DNA of 64,000 nucleotides, taken from contig OX465102.1 in the NCBI GenBank assembly GCA_949987565.1, positions 10,174,212-10,238,211 of the forward strand, given 5' to 3'. Every line of letters begins with the position of its first letter. Positions within the stretch are counted from its first letter, which is position 1. Below the pieces are notes generated by a model. The model saw only the letters and a list, made by a program, of their open reading frames with translations, had not been told where the DNA came from and did no database searches. Made by a program: the position numbers and the translations under genes. Below, in pieces: positions 46,028 to 56,260 of this stretch. The stretch is from Luidia sarsii. Lineage: Eukaryota > Echinodermata > Asteroidea > Paxillosida > Luidiidae.

Positions 46028-46368
46028 CATACTCACCACTGTCACTTTCAACACCACCACCATCTTCCACCCTTCTCCCTTCCTCTCCTCTTCGTCTTCC
46101 TCCCCCTCCCCATCACCCTTCTCCCCATCCTCTTCGTCCTACTCCTCCCCGTCCTCTTCGTCCTACTCCTCCCCTCCTCCTCATCCTCTTCTTCCTCCTC
46201 TCCTTCCTCTCCTTCCTCTTCTTCCTCCTCATCCCCATCCTACTCTTCTAATCTTCCTCCTTCTCTTCCTCTCATCTTTCTTCTCCCTATCCACCTCTTC
46301 CTCACCACCACCATGACCACCACCATCACCGCCATCACACCCATTCTCATCCTTTTCATCTTCACAGA
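46028..46368. repeat. Polypyrimidine (CTT/CCT)n tract in AMDHD2 intron 5
   Basis: About 340 bases of nearly pure C/T on the plus strand, so a GGA/GAA-rich tract in the pre-mRNA. The long Pro/Ser/Leu frames over it are composition products. Such tracts can form triplex DNA, and GGA repeats can form quadruplexes (known chemistry; not shown here). Confidence 0.9.
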
Positions 46369-46390
46369 CTCTGCCAACAGTTGGACTTAC

Positions 46391-46479
46391 GGGCAGCATT
46401 GCGTTGAAGAGATGAGTGATAAATGTGGCACCGTGCTGAACTGCCTCCTCTGCCTTCGGTAGATTTGCTGTGGTGTGTC
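46391..46479 (-). CDS. AMDHD2: AMDHD2, exon 5
   Basis: Acceptor TTTCCTCTGCAG, donor CTGCCC|GTAAGT, 89 nt, phase 1 in and phase 0 out, residues 210-239. It holds both histidine metal-ligand boxes: GHTTA (His 211) and GATFITHLFNAMLP (His 232). These correspond to the two metal-binding histidines of NagA-type deacetylases. The recalled human sequence has GHS and GATFITHLFNAMLP. Confidence 0.95.
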
Positions 46480-46547
46480 CTGCAGAGGAAAAAAGAAAAC
46501 AAAATAACAAAACTAGCAACCTCAATCTCTTTATGGCTAAATGCTTC

Positions 46548-46775
46548 TGACTGGCACCCCACCCAGGCAAAGACTAGTTGATTAGTCGGCCACAAGCTAA
46601 GGGCTGCCTACCCAAAGTCCACTGATATCTCATGCTAAGCAAAGAAGACTGGAATACAAGTCAGAAGCAATTGACATAACATCACAGGGCAGTTTGTAAT
46701 CCTGCTTACACAAGGAAGACTTTTCCTGCTTAGCAGATTTTTACACTTAAGTGGCTCCATGAAATTGGGCCCTGT
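46548..46775. mobile_element. SINE family B fragment followed by truncated MITE
   Basis: 46548-46612 has CACCCAGGCAAAGACTAGTT and AAGCTAAGGGCTGCC (compare 15840-15900). 46630-46775 carries the family words CATGCTAAGCAAAG and ends CTTAAGTGGCTCCATGAAAT. In AMDHD2 intron 4. Confidence 0.5.
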
Positions 46776-46943
46776 TCACAATTGTACATTATATACATGC
46801 ACAAAGACGAACCCCTGGTTTGGGTTACGCTGAATCTTGAATCTATATCGGCCCTTATCTGGTGTGGTTATTGCACATGCATGTGTGGTTTGGACTCGGC
46901 CCTTATCGGGAGTGGTTATTACACATGTGCAGTTCAGACTTAC

Positions 46944-47162
46944 CTAGTGAGACAACGATTCCTTGCCTCGCTAGCCTGGCCACTACGTCCGCCATGTGGC
47001 ACAACTCGGGGGCCACGGTAACGATGGACACGTTGTCCAGTGAATGATAGACACCCTGGAGCTGGTCATAGGAGGCTGGCTGGTCCCCACTATTCTGGAT
47101 GAACTGGACGGGATGGGCACCACTCTTCTCCCGGCTGATGAACGGCCCCTCCAGATGGATGC
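46944..47162 (-). CDS. AMDHD2: AMDHD2, exon 4
   Basis: Acceptor CACACGGGCAG, donor TCACTAG|GTAAGT, 219 nt, phase 1 in and out, residues 137-209. It contains GIHLEGPFISREKSGAHP, with the metal-binding glutamate of HLEGPF at residue 141, and LDNVSIVTVAPEL and GIVVSLG. The recalled human sequence has LHLEGPFISREKRGAHP and NVRIVTLAPEL. Confidence 0.95.
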
Positions 47163-47810
47163 CTGCCCGTGTGAGGAGTAATGGATGATTCCATTATGAT
47201 CCAAATGGTCTAAATTAACCACTTGGCACCAAGGTGTGTACTTTTCTGTTTATACCAATCACTGTGTTTTGGAAAATAGCGGCAAAAGCAGTCACTTGTT
47301 GGAATCAATCACTGGTATAGATTTGCTGGTAACTTGGCATTTCTGATGCAACCAGAAGTGGATTGCTTTATATTGTGTAGGTGCTCTGAAATGTATCTGG
47401 TTTGGAAAATTCGCGCAAAAGGGTCACTTTTCGGGTCACCAATCAGTATGGCTAGTAGTCCTGCCATTGTACCGACTACAGACACTTCCATAGGTGTATG
47501 GCATACTTTATATTTGTGTAAGGTCCGTTGAAAAGCATGTTTTGGGAAACACAGGCAAAAGCGGTCAAATTTGGGTACTAAACAAACAACGTTACGGTTT
47601 TCCCGGTAATCCGGCAATTCTACTAACTAGTAATGTCACCAGAGGTGTGCATTATGCTTTATATCGGTCATAGTGTAAGGGGTAGTAAAAAAAGTGCTTT
47701 GGGGGAAAAAAAGGAAATAGCTGTGCCAAGAGACATAGGCCATGGAAATATAAGTAACAGGATGAAGGCAGAGAAATCAGAGACCCCTATGTGAAATGGT
47801 AGATCGCCCG

Positions 47811-47945
47811 AGCTGCCTGAAATTGTTTTTTATCAGGCATCGGGCAAAGCACTGAGCACTCAGTGTTTATCACGTCGAGCAGGGCAAACCCTCATTGAAT
47901 TACATTCTCCTCGACGCAAACATCATGTTATATATATAAAGCAGA
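47811..47945 (+). mobile_element. SINE family A copy without tRNA-like head
   Basis: GAGCTGCCTGAAATTGTTTT, TCAGGCATCGGGCAAAGCAC, GCACTCAGTGTTTATCACGT and CATTGAATTACATTCTCCTC match the family body. It lies in AMDHD2 intron 3. Confidence 0.7.
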
Positions 47946-48062
47946 GCAAATCCTGGGAAATTTTCCTGGGTGCGAGAAAATGGGTGTAATCATCGGTACA
48001 CAAGGTCTGATTGCCAGGAGGAAGGCTGCTTGAAACCTTAAACTCTCGGATTCTCTACTTAC

Positions 48063-48117
48063 CCAGAATTGCTGCTCCATCGCATGTGCCATTAGTTCTC
48101 TTTATCTGCGGCAGAAT
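48063..48117 (-). CDS. AMDHD2: AMDHD2, exon 3 (short)
   Basis: Acceptor TTCCCCAACAG, donor TTCTGG|GTAAGT, 55 nt, phase 0 in and phase 1 out, residues 119-136 plus the first base of residue 137. It encodes ILPQIKRTNGTCDGAAIL; the recalled human sequence has VVPQIPVKSGGPHGAGVL. Too short to stand out as an open frame, but both splice sites and both phases fit the neighbouring exons. Confidence 0.9.
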
Positions 48118-48596
48118 CTGTTGGGGAAAAAGAAAAGAAAACTATACAAAGCTATCATACTAGTGACAAACTAATTTGATGTCCAGGGGCTGGAATTCAA
48201 TCTGGATTTGTTCATTTCTAAAGCCGTCTTTCCCTCAGACTTTTTCTTCTGCTGTAATGTAGTAACTCACAATGACATTCTGGAAAGCCTTGCGTACCAA
48301 CTTCAACTATTTTTTGTGTACACCGACAGAATATTTATTTTCCATGAATGGCAAGTTAAATGTCGCACATTATGGGTGCGGTTAAGTTACCAAGGCTAAT
48401 TGGAAAGATTCCACACCCACTTTTGGCCTACTAGTTTTAAAAGCAAGGTTGAGCCAACTTAATGTTTGTCTAACTTTTCTGCTTTCCCAGTCCCACTGGA
48501 TTTAATTTTGTCATTCTCTGGCAAAGTCGCAGTATTGACCAAAAAAAAAACTTCCAAAGGGAACACAGCTTTGGTCAGCAGGCAGTATTGTAGTAC

Positions 48597-49094
48597 CTGG
48601 GGCCAATATCATAGAGCTGCTGAAGCACCAAAAGTTGCTTAAGGTTGAAAAGCCTTGCCCAATAAAATCAGGTTGCTAGCAAAAGTTTGTATCCTAAGCT
48701 AAGCACCAAAAATTTGAAATACAAGTTTAATGTATCAAGTACCAAACATGCCAAATGAAATACAGTTGACAATCTTGTTACAATCAAGGAAGACTGTTCA
48801 CGCTTAGCAGGTTTTCATGCTTAAGCGGCTCTATGAAAATGGGCCCTGGGCCCAATTTCATAGAGCCGCTTAAGCATGAAAATCTGCTAGGCAAGAAAAG
48901 TACTCCTCGTGTAAGCAAGGATTACAAGCTGCCCTGCAATGTGATGTCAATTGCTTTTGACTTGTATTCCACTCTTCTGTACTTAGCGTGAAACAAAAGT
49001 GAAGTTTGGGGTAGGCAAAAAGATCCTGTGACTGAAGAATGTTTGCGCTTTAGCACATTTTGGCGCTTGAGCGGCGCTATGAAATTGGCCCCTG
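48597..49094. mobile_element. Two adjacent MITEs, AATTTCATAGAGCCGCTT family
   Basis: Copy 1 (about 48597-48847) runs from GGGGCCAATATCATAGAGCT to GGCTCTATGAAAATGGGCCC. Copy 2 (about 48845-49094) runs from GGGCCCAATTTCATAGAGCC to GCGCTATGAAATTGGCCCCT. Each is about 250 bp with inverted ends of about 28 bp, and the two sit end to end just before AMDHD2 exon 2. Confidence 0.8.
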
Positions 49095-49164
49095 GTCAGA
49101 AAAGTCTTTTGCACCGAGTGAGTGGGGCAAAGAGAGTTGAAGGTGGCTTTTGAACCGTCCTGAC

Positions 49165-49304
49165 CTGCCGATAAGCCTGAGGACTGGACGTGATGACAGT
49201 GGGGCAGTAGGACGTGACTCCCTGGGAGAGTAGCTTCTTGGAGACCTTCCGTAGCCCCTCGCTTAGAGAATCGGGGTCCGAGGAGAAATCCACCCCAAAT
49301 GCTC
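49165..49304 (-). CDS. AMDHD2: AMDHD2, exon 2
   Basis: Acceptor GGTTATTATGAAG, donor CGGCAG|GTCAGG, 140 nt, phase 1 in and phase 0 out, residues 72-118. It encodes GAFGVDFSSD, LLSQGVTSYCPTVITSSP and YRQ; the recalled human sequence has GGFGVDFS and ILSHGVTSFCPTLVTSPP. The acceptor is preceded by an interrupted pyrimidine tract, so the exact first base is slightly less certain than at other exons. Confidence 0.92.
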
Positions 49305-49404
49305 CTTCATAATAACCATGGGAAAAAAGAAAAAAGAATAAAGGTAAAACTGGAGCATGTGACTGTGGTTTCCTGACCAGACTGTGCTGCATGTTGTGCC
49401 AGAC

Positions 49405-49493
49405 AAGAAGAAGAAGAAGAAGAAGAAAAAGAAGAAGATGACGAAGAAGAAGAAGAAGAAGAAGAAGAAGAGAAAGAAGAAGAAGAATTTTCA
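49405..49493. repeat. (GAA)n microsatellite in AMDHD2 intron 1
   Basis: About 90 bases of GAA repeats with a few interruptions (GAAAAAG, GATGACG); on the transcribed strand it reads (TTC)n. Frames over it give poly-Ser or poly-Leu. Confidence 0.95.
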
Positions 49494-49521
49494 GTATGAA
49501 TTCGCACAGGGCACCGGTTAC

Positions 49522-49735
49522 CATTGATCTGCGTATCTATGAAGCCAGGGCTGACGATGCAGCCGCCGCAGTCCAGCTGGTAGTCGGCGTAGCCTTTCTC
49601 GTCGAAGAAGAGCGACTCCGGGTTGAGGATCCGGCCGTCCCGCACCCACAGATCCTCCCAGACCAGCCGGTGCTGGTGGAGGATGCGGCAGTTGCGGAAC
49701 TGGGTGACGGGGGAGTCTGACAATCTGGAAGGCAT
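49522..49735 (-). CDS. AMDHD2: AMDHD2 N-acetylglucosamine-6-phosphate deacetylase, exon 1
   Basis: ATG 49735 to donor ATCAATG|GTAACC, 71 codons plus one base. It encodes QFRNCRILHQHRLVWEDLWV, GRILNPESLFFDE and CGGCIVSPGFIDTQIN; the recalled human sequence has QFTNCRILRGGKLLREDLWV and DCGGRILAPGFIDVQING. The enzyme removes acetate from GlcNAc-6-phosphate to give GlcN-6-phosphate in the cytosol, recycling amino sugars and limiting hexosamine-pathway flux. All eight exons join in frame to 1236 nt and 411 residues (human 409). The metal and catalytic residues (Glu 141, His 211, His 232, Asp 294) are all present, so the gene looks functional. Confidence 0.95.
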
Positions 49736-49960
49736 CTCCCTGCCTCCAGCCCTCCCAGGAGAGAGACGACCGACTCGTTGGCTCTCCGACTAGTCTCAGC
49801 CAAAAACGTTTTCACTGTTTTCAGCCGCAACGTTCGTTTTCCTGTTTCCTGTTTCAGAGTAGAGTTGGCCGGGAGGCTTGAGTTGAGGATGAAGAAAATA
49901 AATTTATATAGAAAGTGCTGGAAGCTGGAAGGTCCCCATCTAAGGGCTACATGTAGATCT
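49736..49960 (-). promoter_or_regulatory. Upstream region of AMDHD2
   Basis: It contains the 5' UTR and presumably the promoter; no TATA box is clear. 49931-49950 has a fragment of SINE family B (CCCCATCTAAGGGCTACATG). Confidence 0.3.
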
Positions 49961-50101
49961 AGTCCCACTTACTGGGCCGCTAGGAGTAGGAGCTCCCCTT
50001 AGACGAGTTTTGAGATTATCTGTCGCACTAGCTAGTGCGACAGATAATCTCAAAACTCGTTTAATTGAGCTACTACTACTAGCGGCCCAGTAAGCGGGAC
50101 T
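49961..50101. mobile_element. 141-bp fold-back element
   Basis: AGTCCCACTTACTGGGCCGC at the left is the inverse of GCGGCCCAGTAAGCGGGACT at the right. The centre is a perfect palindrome around CTAGCTAG (GATTATCTGTCGCACTAG and inverse). No exact target duplication was seen. Confidence 0.8.
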
Positions 50102-50639
50102 AAGTCAATGACAATCACAATGGCAATGACAATGACAATGGGATGGGAGTAATGTAAACAAGAAGTTACTATAACTTATAGTAATTACTAAATTAGTAGT
50201 ATACTCCTTTAATTTCTTCTTCTTGTTTTCTTCCTTTTTGGGGGGGGGGGATTTTTTCGTCGTACAACTACTCACTATTAGTATTACAAGTACAACAACT
50301 GTACAACTACAACCAACCAGTACAACTTGTACTACAAATTTTGAGGTTTCGGGCGATTGTAAGGGTCCAAGTTACTCGGACTACGCGATACGGGAGTCCG
50401 GGTTTTACATATTCCACTCACTTTACTCTTGACTTTTGGTCGGGAAAGTGATAGCAAAAACACGGCGTATGATTTTGCGACTCCCACTCTGGCTTCTCAA
50501 TCTCCTTCCAAGTCTTCCGATATACGGTGCATTACGGATATCTGCCCAAAAGAGAAATGTTCACCCATTTTGTGTATGACTAGAGCGTGGCCATACCGAT
50601 ACTACTGCCAGCACCACCGGTTCCTCTGACCCGCTGATA

Positions 50640-51605
50640 GCTATTTCTTTATCGACGACTGTTACCCGAGACGTGCTAACTACACCGCAGTCAAGTGAGC
50701 CCGAGCAGTGCGGGTCACCGCCGCTCGGAAATCGGCCCTGATCGAGTGAATGTAATATTTTTTTTTATTGTTCACTCTATTTATCAATTTTTTTCCGGGA
50801 TATACACCTCACAGCACGCACTAATAACAATAAATAGGAAAAAATGAACAGTAAACAATAATCAAACAAAGGGAACAAAAAGTATTAATATTAAAGGTGA
50901 TATACAAAAATGTTGCAAACTGCTTGTATACTGACTAAAATTACCAAAATGTAAATCTTAAAATTTAGTGTGCCTGATGTTTCGATCCTAGCAGGACCTT
51001 TCTCAAAGGCAGACCTTTCTCTGCCTTTGAGAAAGGTCCTGCTAGGATCGAAACATAAGGCACACTAAATTTTAAGATTAATTAATACTAAAAGTATGTA
51101 TTTTTTATAAAGATTTAATATTCACAATCATTATTGGCAAGTAACGGCATGCATTTTTACTTATAGTCGAAGATCGAGGCCCTGAGAGAAATAAGTTTCT
51201 TTTGGGCAATATTTCGGGAGCTATATAATTGGGTGATTTTCAATATTTTTGGGGGGAGCAAAAAGAAAATGAAGGTCCTGCTATAGATCGAAACGTACGT
51301 CAGGCCCTTTTCGAATTGTTTATAATATTTTTGATATTATTTTTGTCCTTTAGATGTTTGTTTTATTATTTTTGGTGTTATTTTATCTTCGGTTTCCCAT
51401 TTATTGCTCTTTTTAAGTACTGCGAATAAATTTATGAAATTAATCAATTAATCAGGGAATTTCAGGGCCGATTTCCGAGCCGCCGGCGGCGGGCGCAGCG
51501 CGCGGTATGACGGTGACCCGCACAGCTCAGGCTCGCATGGCTGCGATGTAGGTTAGCACGCCTCAGGTAACAGTCGTCGAAATAAAGTGATCGCTACCAC
51601 TGGCT
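50640..51605. mobile_element. Element with about 110-bp inverted ends enclosing 0.7 kb
   Basis: Left CGACGACTGTTACCCGAGAC ... TCGGAAATCGGCCCTGA and right TCAGGGCCGATTTCCGAGCC ... CCTCAGGTAACAGTCGTCG are inverted. The inverted ends are CpG-rich, whereas the interior is AT-rich and contains the hairpin repeat at 50970-51085. Confidence 0.7.
50970..51085. repeat. Best hairpin copy of the GGTCCTGCTAGGATCGAAACG repeat
   Basis: TTAAAATTTAGTGTGCCTGA ... GGACCTTTCTCAAAGGCAGA is followed by its almost exact inverse ... GGCACACTAAATTTTAAGAT. Arms are about 55 bp. Single-arm or hairpin copies also occur near 12556, 17337, 32745, 33215, 38240, 51270, 57235, 57430, 57605, 61772 and 62245. Confidence 0.88.
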
Positions 51606-52510
51606 CAGAGGTCGTATCAGAGGTCGCACACATTATTATGAGCACTAATTAATTTTTGCCCATTTGCGTGCCGCCAGCGCCAGTACGGCAGTAGTGCATT
51701 ATTTTGGATACATGTTTTGTAGGTTACTTTTTAAGCCTATGTTGAATTGTGACTTATTGTAATATACTACTAATTAGGCTAATTAACGCAGTAGATGCAT
51801 GTACACACAAAAACTAAACCTATTTTAATCTCTTTCTTAGCGAGTATAGAAGTTCAGAGCAATGTCATTCCATCCTTGCGAGTTGCAAAAATATCTTTTG
51901 AAATAATGCTGCAATTCAGTTGTCATTGTGTGTTAAAAGATAGAAAGAGAGAGAGAAAATTGCATTAAAAACCTTGCCAGGTGATACATGTCAACCTATT
52001 TGAGATAACTATACATGTATTTTGGTGTATTAATTAAAATATGTTGTATAATCATGCCAATAAATAGTTTTTGAAAGTTTCTCAATGTCGGTTTTGGTTG
52101 TATTTATAATATTATTGTATATTGAAAAATATGCACCTGCTAGAAATTTGTTTCCACTCCAGAAAATGTTTCCCGTTTACAACCCAGCTACATGCCTAAT
52201 TCTCATTAGCATACAAACTGAAAACTTGCAAATACACCCCCAGAACGAGTGTGAAAAACAATTTCCTAATTAAACGAGATGTAATGAAATGAAATTGAAG
52301 TTTAATTATAATTCTACCGAAAGACCACTAGCACTGAAGGACTTACATGAGATTGCACCTGCCACCGGTATTTATTCGTCACACTTGAGAGAGTCTTTTG
52401 TTAAAAGAGGCTACTCCCTATATAAGTGAGCCCCGCCGTCCACGCCTCAGGGCATTTTTGTAGGAAAATTTTGCAGTAAAACTGGGAGGGAAGTCAAGCA
52501 GGGAGGGACC

Positions 52511-52637
52511 GTAAGTCCTTCAGTGCTAATGGTCTTTCGGTAGAATTATAATTAAACTTCAATTTCATTTCATTACATCTCGTTTAATTAGGAAATTCTA
52601 CCTCAAAACCACATAGCACTTCGGCCTTACATGAGAT
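52511..52637. repeat. Internal complementary region of the DIRS element
   Basis: Its first part (to about 52595) is the inverse of 52261-52343, and its second part (ATTCTACCTCAAAACCACAT ...) is the inverse of the outer right end (about 56787-56828). In the DIRS replication model this region templates completion of the element ends. Confidence 0.88.
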
Positions 52638-52869
52638 GTTTAGAGCAACTGCCAAAATTTCCAATATCAACAGGATAGAGTTTCTGTAAGAAACGAAAAT
52701 GTTCCCATTAAGTTGAAACATATTAAGTTCCACATTATGGACTAGCAGCATTCGACTTACACTGAATGGTTAAGGATGCTTTCAGCAAACGCATGTGTAC
52801 TTGAATCCAATATATGCTTATTATAATTAATAACACAATCCTGCAGCCTTCATATAATTATGTATCTCC

Positions 52870-53040
52870 TGGTACATCTTCCCTTGATGCTGCACTACAC
52901 GATGTTTAATAACGTGTGTTGTGGACGGTAAACTTATCCGTCCATATACCACTCTTCGAGAGGGCAAACTTAATCCATCGGCCTATTGTCTGTGATCCCA
53001 CTGTTTTGTGGGGAGGTACATAGCTTATCAGTGAAAAGCT
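52870..53040 (-). pseudogene. Tyrosine recombinase relic of the DIRS element
   Basis: The minus strand reads SQTIGRWIKFALSKSGIW and then DKFTVHNTRY before an in-frame stop, continuing as TSCSAASREDV. The R-W-I-K...LSKSGI...F-T-x-H-x-x-R pattern is that of DIRS-type recombinases; HNTR is the HxxR catalytic box. Confidence 0.8.
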
Positions 53041-53965
53041 ACTTTTCACTTCCTCTGACATTTTTAGTCTGTCAAGTTAAACTTCAAAAGTAGACATGAC
53101 ACAAAGTAAATCCTTGTGTAGACAGGCCATTAGGTTTACTCCTGTGTGAGGCTTCCCGATTCCCCTTGTTTTAGTATTCGCCTCGATAACAGAATTAAAA
53201 TAGTTTGTCCCAACTTGGACATAGTCTAGGTTCATTAAGGCCAGCATCTGACAGCGTTGTCCCGACGTAAGGGCGCCATTGCAAGAAGTATACCAGTTTC
53301 ATGCATGGTAATATTCTGTAATGAGATATCCTCATTAGGCCCTAAAGCCTTCTAAAGTATTTTAACATTACAGTCACATCTTATGTGTGTATAGCGGGCC
53401 TTTGGTGGTCTCAAGTTGAATACTCATTTTCTTCAACCCTTCCGCCAACTGAAGCGCAGCACCAACTGAAGCGCAGTCAATAGGCGCGGTAGCTGCAGAC
53501 ATTGCTCTATGCTGCAGACAATGCTGAGGTTACTATAATTACTACCCGACAACAATTGTAGTCAGGAAGTTGAGAACAGTTACCGAATTTTGTTCGAACT
53601 GTATGAGTTTCTGTACGAGTACAGATCGAATCGAATCCACTACCTGAATACAGTTTAGTAGCACTTTTGTGCGTGTGTGCGTGTGCTGGATTGCCATGCT
53701 GCCAGGATTAGCTTGACAGCTGGTGTCGATACGCAGTGCTATTGAGCACTACTCTGACAAGAAGCATGCCACCAACTCGAGGCGATCCCTCAATGGGTGA
53801 AGCCTGTTTGAGAAGGGAAGCGACGCATGTTTTGTTGAATAGGCAATACATGTATCATGAATGGGGTTAATTCTGACTAGTATATAGTTTGAATAAGATC
53901 GGAACCACGATTGCGTTTTTACCATAGCGGTACTATCAGTATACCAACCGCTTTGTCATGCTCAA

Positions 53966-55445
53966 TCATAAAGTGAGCACTTGGTTTATCGGGCTAAAGG
54001 GGGAAAACGCATAAAAGCAATTATGCGTTGACCAGACTAATGATAATGCGTCGGTATAGACCGACCCTGGATCTCCCTGTCGTAACTCGTATGGTAAAAC
54101 TGATACCTCAACCTGAATCAGAATACAAGGAGGTTTGCCTAGACATATAGGCCTACTACATCTCTTTTGGGAAGAGGTGAAGTATTTGAGATTGAGCTTC
54201 CGCTCCAGTCGTCTCAAAAGAGTCGAGACACGGGGTCTGCCAAATTGTTTTGTACGTCTGGCAGATGTGTGGAAGTCAACCAGGATTTCCTGGCATACAC
54301 CACCCCAGACTTCTCTGGTATGTCCATTCAGAGGGTGGGACTAACACCCCCAAAGTTTCGCAGGTATGCTACTGCAACAGCATTGTCTGATTTCAAATGG
54401 ATTGAAATACCATGTTCTTTAGCAAAGAATGATTGCAACGCTAGTGAGCAAGCCTTTGGCTCAAGCCTATGATGAATGGCCTTTGGCCACCAATCGCGGT
54501 GCGACCATTAGAATATGCACCATACACCAATGAAGAGGCGTCGGTTCCGATTACGTAATTCGGTTCGTATATCTGGGCATAGGCGCAGAGGCGAGTGGGA
54601 AGTTCTTTTATCCACTAGTTTCAATCAGAAACTTCCTCTTTAGAAATGTTCATCAGCGCCTCGAACTCACCACAGTGCTCTGAGAGCACTAGGTTGTTCC
54701 CATTCTCTATTGTTCGCCTGAACAATGGTCCATATACAGCACAGCTACATGTAGTCCACATGCATGAACTAGAAGACCAATGACCCCAGAAACGTCTAAT
54801 TTTCAGACATTGTTTCTTTATAAGTTTATGGATAAAGAGGCAGTCGTACTGTGTACCTTGCCGATTGGGATTGAGATCTTCATCAGTTCTGAATTCAGAT
54901 GAAACCCTAAGAAATCGATTTGTTTCGTGGGCTTGCATGGTCACGGACTTTGTCATTCAGCATAAACTAGATCTTTAGTAAGGGTTATGCGTGCTCGAAC
55001 ATTCCAATCCATTATTGAAGTGTTCTCCCAACGAGAAGGGAATCGTCAATGTAATCACATGACTCATGACCTTTCAACCTCAGTGAGGCAATCAGCGGTT
55101 TCATGATTAGTGAACACGCGTGGGGCATAATTATGCCAAACCGAATGGCAGACAGGTAACTCGTACACAACGTCATGCCAATGAATCACCGATTATTATT
55201 TCCTATGCTCCCTGGCTATAGGAACTGCAGAGTAGGCATCTTTAAGATGTACAGTGTACAAAGGCCATAGGCCTATAACAATAAGGCCAGATTAGCTGAA
55301 TTGTCATGCTGGTAGTTTCCATTTTGAAATGAAAATTTTCCTTCAGCTTCTGATTGGGCGGAATGATCCATCCTTTTTGGGGTCTGATGTATGCAACATA
55401 CGTGGATCGACTTGAACCCGTGCGTTCTAGTTCTACACCAGTCAC
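53966..55445 (-). pseudogene. Reverse transcriptase and RNase H relic of the DIRS element
   Basis: From the 5' side: IIPPNQKLKENFHFKMETTS and then IQLIWPYCYRPMA (near 55242-55400) match the family block L-N-L-K-x-L-N-x-F...H-F-K-M-E-T...I-R-P-x-C-Y-M-A. LIKKQCLKIRRFWGH lies near 54770-54840. TDALSLVWSTHNCFYAFSPF lies near 53990-54060 and matches the D-A-x-S-x-x-W...F-Y-A-F-P-P-F segment at the RNase H end. Stops and frameshifts separate these blocks. Confidence 0.75.
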
Positions 55446-55749
55446 TCAGAGTAGGCCTACACTGAGATGTCCTAGAATATAGGAAACAAAATCACCAACT
55501 GGATCGTAAGCTAAATATAGCCATTTCCCAGCAATTTGGCAATTTCAACCCCGTTGGGTTCACAGCGCATTTCTTTCGGAATGCGTGTTTGGTGTGGTAT
55601 TGAACTGAAGAGTGCTGAATAGCATTCAGTACGCACTTATCAGATGTTATCTCGCGCCATTTGGCTATGTTCTGTGCGAGTTTACCTGCTAGATTGATTC
55701 TAGCATCATTACAACGAGTGTTCTCACATTAGTGCTCACTCAATGAATT

Positions 55750-56260
55750 ACTTTGAATCGGGCTGCTGTCTCGCCTCGGTCAGCTTTTCCTTTTTGCCAA
55801 GAAAGAAATTTCACTGGCGAGTTTGCCCGACGTGGGGAAAAACTTAGCGTTCCCTTTTTTGTCTTATCGGAACCGATTTTGGTGTACAACACGTACACGG
55901 GCGGTGGCCAAATTTTTGGCCAAGCTTATTCGTTTCCTGAATGTCCTTGCGTTGCTGTGACAAGTTGTCCCCAAACAAGAGCCCGGTTAAGGGAACTTGA
56001 GCAAAGAGCAAAGAGTTGCCACTGTCGGTTCAGGTCAGACATGATGAGCTCTCTCTGTACGAGGATTCAGCTCAGTTACTGCATGGCCAATTATGGCTAT
56101 GAAATCCAGCAACATTATCACCAATGGAATTATCATCCAGGCTTTTATTGCTGCTCATTAGAGGCTCAATGCAATATTACAGGCACCATTCCTTTTAGTG
56201 CAGCCAGTTCCACCTTCTGTAGTTTGATGTCTATTGATCTGGTTTTTAGATTGTAGAGAA
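55750..56260 (-). pseudogene. Gag-like relic of the DIRS element
   Basis: Minus-strand frames contain VQRELIMSDLNRQWQLFAL, LVWGQLVT and, in another frame, FLSWQKGKADRGETAARFK. This pattern (R-R-E/D-x-I-K-P-D-L-N...Y-x-x-L-C, then G-D-x-L) is typical of the gag-like frame of DIRS elements as I recall it. The 167-residue plus-strand frame here is the antisense. Confidence 0.55.

Noticed and set aside
45557..46462. 301-codon plus-strand frame in the AMDHD2 region
   Set aside because: It crosses exon 6 antisense, its duplicate and the polypyrimidine tract; the Pro/Ser/Leu content comes from the repeat.
55753..56256. 167-codon plus-strand gene
   Set aside because: The complementary strand carries gag-like blocks of the DIRS element in the order expected for it.
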